Origin: Acanthaster planci
Taxonomy: Eukaryota; Echinodermata; Asteroidea; Valvatida; Acanthasteridae
Length of the DNA stretch: 58,748 nucleotides
Direction: 5' to 3'
Assembly: GCF_001949145.1 (NCBI RefSeq)
Contig: NW_019091574.1
Coordinates: 158,457 to 217,204 of the forward strand
The position numbers and the translations under genes are program-made. How positions within the stretch are numbered: position 1 is the stretch's first letter; every line of letters begins with the position of its first letter. Of this stretch, positions 55,613 to 58,748 are shown in pieces. The notes beneath the pieces were generated by a model, which had not been told where the DNA came from, ran no database searches, and saw only the letters and a list, made by a program, of their open reading frames with translations.

Positions 55613-55742
55613 ATTGGGAGAAGCCTGTAGCCTTGTTGCTGCATTAATATCAAGTGTTGTAAAAGCCAACCAGTTGAGGAAAGCTCCAGGATCAGATGCC
55701 TGTACTTCTCAGAAGTGTGCATGGCTACCAGCAAAAAGAAAT
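55613..55742 (+). pseudogene. SWIM-type gene, exon 3
   Basis: After CTACCCTTGCAG: GLGEACSLVAALISSVVKAN and DACTSQKCAWLPAKRN before GTAAGA. GEACSxVAAL is the second half of the SWIM motif. The following Cys pair (C..QKC.W) is usual in the family. Confidence 0.62.
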
Positions 55743-55917
55743 GTAAGAAAAAGATGAGGAAAGTATTCATGTAATATGGAAAAATGGCTGGTTTAGGCAA
55801 CGATAATCACAATCTGAAACTGCTTCTCATAAACTTCCGGCGTAGAAGCCCTTATGCCGCTGTTATTTCATGCATAATGTGCCCAATCATTGAATATTCC
55901 CATTTTTTCAATTACAG

Positions 55918-56227
55918 GTATGTGCTGCAGAAGTGAAACACATCAATTTTAGAAAGCCTTCAAGTACCTGCAAGAAACCTTGGACAGAAGCTGCTATAGC
56001 ACCCCCTACATTAGATGAACTGGCCGTATTCCATGCATCTCTCCAGCAAGTATCAGCTCGGCCAGTTGTTCATTGTGTCATGGATGCATATGCCCAAGAA
56101 TTTATTCCCCTCTCTGCTACTGACATNGTACCCCAAGGCCCTCTCATCTCTCTATGACCCGGACAGTTTGGACCTGACTTACCCTCAACTATTTCAGAAA
56201 TGTGCCACTGTCAGTGACTCAATGAAG
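55918..56227 (+). pseudogene. SWIM-type gene, exon 4 with ambiguous base
   Basis: After AATTACAG: VCAAEVKHINFRKPS to LSATD, then N at 56127. Without the N the frame continues SSLYDPDSLDLTYPQLFQKC and SDSMK to a GTTCAG donor, in phase with exon 5. LYDPxxLDLxYxxLxxKC is a strong family marker. Confidence 0.62.
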
Positions 56228-56744
56228 GTTCAGTTTTCTCCACCCAGCAGAACTCCTGCCACTTTTGAAAACTTGCCTCTTGTAATTTCACTACATGTTT
56301 GTCACATGGGTAAATGGCCTTCAAACCTAAAGAATACATCCAAAAATCAAGAATGGTCTTTCTGAAACAGTTTTAGCCTCCATGAATGGAGAATGTAAGC
56401 CTTCAATCAATTTAAGCAATAACAATGATTTGAACAGTTTTTCAGAAGTCAGACTTGCATTTGCAATGAGCATTTGCATTACAGCAAGCATGCCCAACTG
56501 AGACTAGATGACTCACTCAAGGTATGGGGCTAAATACATGACCAGCAGTTCACATCAGTTGTTTAAATAAGTGTGCTGATAGAATGCCTCCAAGAAAAAT
56601 GGGATAATTTTTAGAGCTAAAAGTACTTTTTTTGATTACCAGTTTTAGTCCCGTGATATGATTGAAATATTTCTTCGATGAAACGATGAATGTACACGTA
56701 GTAACAAATGTATTGAGCCAAAGTCTATTTTCTGTTCAACACAG

Positions 56745-56840
56745 ATAACAACAGAGCGGTGTCAAGCTGTGGAAGAAGGAACTAAAGGTCAGGCTAACTG
56801 CAAGATCTGGTTGGCCCAGAGGGAGCCCTACAGTTCCTAA
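56745..56840 (+). pseudogene. SWIM-type gene, exon 5, ends early
   Basis: After CAACACAG: ITTERCQAVEEGTKGQANCK and IWLAQRE, which leads towards the YqaJ nuclease (Q....W...R). Then PYSS and TAA. The Gly-Arg and catalytic part normally following is absent. Confidence 0.55.
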
Positions 56841-57363
56841 GGATAGATGACATCAGAGGCATAAGGTCTATTGTCTGCGCGTATACCCCAGGCCTGGAGA
56901 CCTAGACCAAACTCTAGACAACAGATTCGTATGCAATAAAACATGGGACTGGGAGCAACTCAACTCTTGTGCTTGCATACCACAATCGTCTGGCATTAAT
57001 ATGCATTCTGACTGTCAGTTACGTGTATGGTAGTTTCAACATCACTTCAATTCACACTTTGCTCAACAAGCTCAAGCCAGTTTGAAAGAAGCACCTTTTT
57101 GCCAGAACATAGTGTGGCGGGACAACTGATGCTAGCCAACCTTGCGTAGCCAACACCCCGCTTGCGATCGCGGTCATTTTGGCCGCGTCTTCTACGCTGA
57201 GTTTGTCTAAATCAGGGGGTTTAATTTTTCAGCAGCTTTTTACCAAGCATGGCGTATCCCATCGAAATGACGCTGACAGCAACGCAGTGATATACTATAT
57301 TGGCAATTCGTTTGCATCGATTGCTTTACTCATTTTTTTTTTTATTATATAGCGATTTTTATT
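56841..57363. other. Nothing recognised
   Basis: No similarity to the expected nuclease domain. Includes CpG-rich TGCGATCGCGGTC and TTGGCCGCG (57168-57190). Confidence 0.35.
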
Positions 57364-57711
57364 TTACTTCATTGCTAAATTTTCTGATGCACTAGCTTTC
57401 GCTGGGACAGGCAGCGATGGCGCTCGTATTTGGTTTACATCAGGCGTTTTCTTTAAAAAAAAAAACAATGCGAGAGTGACTACCCCTATCAACAATCCGC
57501 CTAAAATCAAGTTTCTGTGATCCGCGTATATTTTAGTTTCTGATTTTGTCTTGGCAGGCTCACGAGATTTTAATTCTAAAAGTTGTTGTTTCATGCGCTT
57601 GTTATGTTCTGCCACGCGTTTTCCTTGTTCGACTCGCCTGGGATTTTTACTCTGGGTGACAGTCTGAACTTGTATTTCGGTAGGAAGAGTCTTGATCGGA
57701 CTCGATTGCAT
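57364..57711 (-). CDS. Small basic protein with one membrane segment, unknown
   Basis: A 115-codon ORF. The N-terminal half is strongly basic (KNPRRVEQGKRVAEHNKRMK). One clear hydrophobic segment follows (LILGGLLIGVVTLALFFF), then KK and a Pro/Ala-rich tail. This layout is that of a single-pass membrane protein with a cytosolic basic head. ORFs starting with a similar NPxRVxxGKRLAxHN pattern occur in other invertebrate genomes, I believe in association with mobile elements, but I cannot verify this. No intron signals or partner genes are seen nearby. Confidence 0.4.
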   Translation of the reverse strand: MQSSPIKTLPTEIQVQTVTQSKNPRRVEQGKRVAEHNKRMKQQLLELKSREPAKTKSETKIYADHRNLILGGLLIGVVTLALFFFLKKTPDVNQIRAPSLPVPAKASASENLAMK

Positions 57712-58309
57712 GATGGATATAATCTAATCTGTTTTCACGATTTTGCGGCATTACATTTTGATTTCTTTGCATTTCTAATTAGGTAATTTTTTTATTATAA
57801 TGTATATTTTATCATTATTATCGGCGTCTTTCCTCTTTGAGGAGAGACGTCGAATTTTATTTCAAAACCGTCTTTCGTCTCCCACACGAAGCAAGTGCGA
57901 TGCCTTTGACGCTGCACGTCTTTTTTTGCTCGGACTATGGCGTCTTCTTTCACCGGTGTAGATTAAGTGTTTAATTAACCGAGTGGCGTGCCCGCCGACT
58001 AGTTTTGCGCACTCAAATTGGATTGCAAAGGTGAGCGACAAGTTTAGGGAACCTGGTAAAGTCTGAGGAATTGGGGATTTTTATGGATTTTTTTGGAGAG
58101 TGGAGATTTTTGTGAATTTGTTAAAGTTTTGGCGGATTTTTTGGATTTTCTTTTTTTATTTTTGGAGAGAGAAATTTTTCAATTCTTAGAAAAATCACAG
58201 AAATATCCATTCCTTACTACTCGCTGTCACTTCAATTCACACGTAGGCAGTTATTGCTGAGCTGCCCATCCAGTGTATAAAGACCAGTGGGCATCACCCA
58301 CAGGTATAA
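57712..58309. other. Nothing recognised
   Basis: T-rich stretches (58070-58200, many GGATTTTT words) and a CpG-richer part (57840-57960) with CGTCTTTCNTCTC-like words. No gene. Confidence 0.35.
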
Positions 58310-58748
58310 GGGTGCACCCTCGTAATTAGGCCAGAAATATGTCCGCCGAGCTCATTAATAAGAGTTACACACTCAAAATATTCTATATTAGAGGGTCCTG
58401 AGAGCCATGGAACTGAGGAATTGAAGAAATATGAGACTGGGCCGGACTTGGGCCTTCCAATTCTGAGCAATTTAGATGCAATCGAGTTTGAAAGTGGCAC
58501 TATTTGAGCCATTTTGCCGAGGGAGGGTTTTTCAAAATGGTATGCTTCTGGTGAAAATTTCTCAAAAATTCATTGGACAACCCCCCGAAAATTGAAAGGT
58601 AAATGAAAGAGGACACGTGGAAAATCATTTTTCTGTGCAGCCTGAACACTTGTGAGAGTTGTATTTTTAAAATTTTTGTGAAGTATTGGGATTTATTTGT
58701 AGTGGTGCACCCATAAGTAGATATGACGCAGGGGTCACAAGTCGAGAG
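58310..58748 (+). mobile_element. Divergent MITE copy 4, cut by the window edge
   Basis: Starts GGGTGCACCCTCGTAATTAG and contains CGAGCTCATTAATAAG, AACCCCCCGAAAATTGAAAG and GTAAATGAAAGA, collinear with but diverged from copies 1 and 2. It belongs to a related family. The right end is outside. Confidence 0.45.

Larger units (their letters stand above)
54310..56840 (+). pseudogene. SWIM-type zinc-finger protein gene relic, five exons
   Basis: The five blocks, at 54310-54449, 55197-55414, 55613-55742, 55918-56227 and 56745-56840, match in order a large invertebrate family of proteins that pair a SWIM-like segment with a downstream YqaJ-like nuclease domain. Exons 2-5 join in phase with GT-AG signals (dropping N 56127). 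Breaks: a probable 1-nt deletion near the start, TAA at 54447, TAG at 55326, and a stop at 56838 before any nuclease motif. In the SWIM segment (HCTRMAG...GEACSLV) two of the four zinc ligands expected from CxC...CxH are replaced (C to R, H to L). The middle of the N-terminal region (between exons 1 and 2) was not found. Function in this family is unknown; DNA-related roles are inferred from YqaJ. Confidence 0.6.

Overview
This is draft genomic DNA from an animal, most likely a marine invertebrate. An echinoderm, hemichordate or amphioxus would fit, but I cannot fix the species. The evidence is spliced genes with GT-AG introns up to about 15 kb, tRNA-derived SINE, DIRS, Penelope and MITE elements, a 462-base N gap, and an unusually high density of the palindrome TACATGTA.

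The backbone is one host gene on the minus strand, an ABCG2-type half-transporter. Twelve coding exons at 42189-41993, 40136-40077, 25404-25290, 25068-24916, 23065-22908, 21542-21391, 20304-20203, 19855-19656, 5477-5412, 4809-4727, 4348-4259 and 2725-2601 join in frame without a stop to about 500 residues. They cover the whole ATPase domain, the linker and the first three membrane segments. The start codon lies in an unseen exon above 42189. The last roughly 150 residues should lie beyond the left edge.

Most of the rest is mobile or repeated DNA inside the introns. The 14.2-kb intron at 5478-19655 holds a DIRS retrotransposon (about 6247-17341, minus strand) with inverted terminal repeats, an internal complementary region, gag remnants, reverse transcriptase/RNase H and tyrosine recombinase. 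Two insertions appear to split it. One is a roughly 3.7-kb segment carrying a three-exon DUF4806-type gene on the plus strand. The other is a 5'-truncated Penelope-like element on the plus strand with a decayed hammerhead-ribozyme fold behind it. A foldback MITE lies at 18758-18984. The 14.7-kb intron at 25405-40076 holds a hairpin-bearing 52-bp minisatellite (30150-31760), a hAT-like MITE, two copies of a GGGTGYAGTCCACTA-ended MITE, a telomere-like 16-bp repeat, and a 1.85-kb inverted-repeat element with subterminal 32-bp repeats. A perfect 36-bp-arm hairpin lies in the intron at 20305-21390.

Right of the first visible ABCG2 exon come a second, 3'-truncated DIRS-like element (about 43770-46000, minus), a 218-bp tandem duplication (50754-51189), and a CpG-rich stretch (52110-52700). 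Next is a plus-strand five-exon relic of a SWIM-type protein gene (54310-56840) with a promoter-like region directly upstream. A small single-pass membrane ORF (57711-57364, minus) and a divergent MITE copy end the window.

Nothing here is a proven new system. The points most worth checking are the nested DIRS/DUF4806/Penelope structure with the ribozyme relic, the hairpin minisatellite, the perfect hairpin, and the SWIM gene that has lost its zinc ligands.
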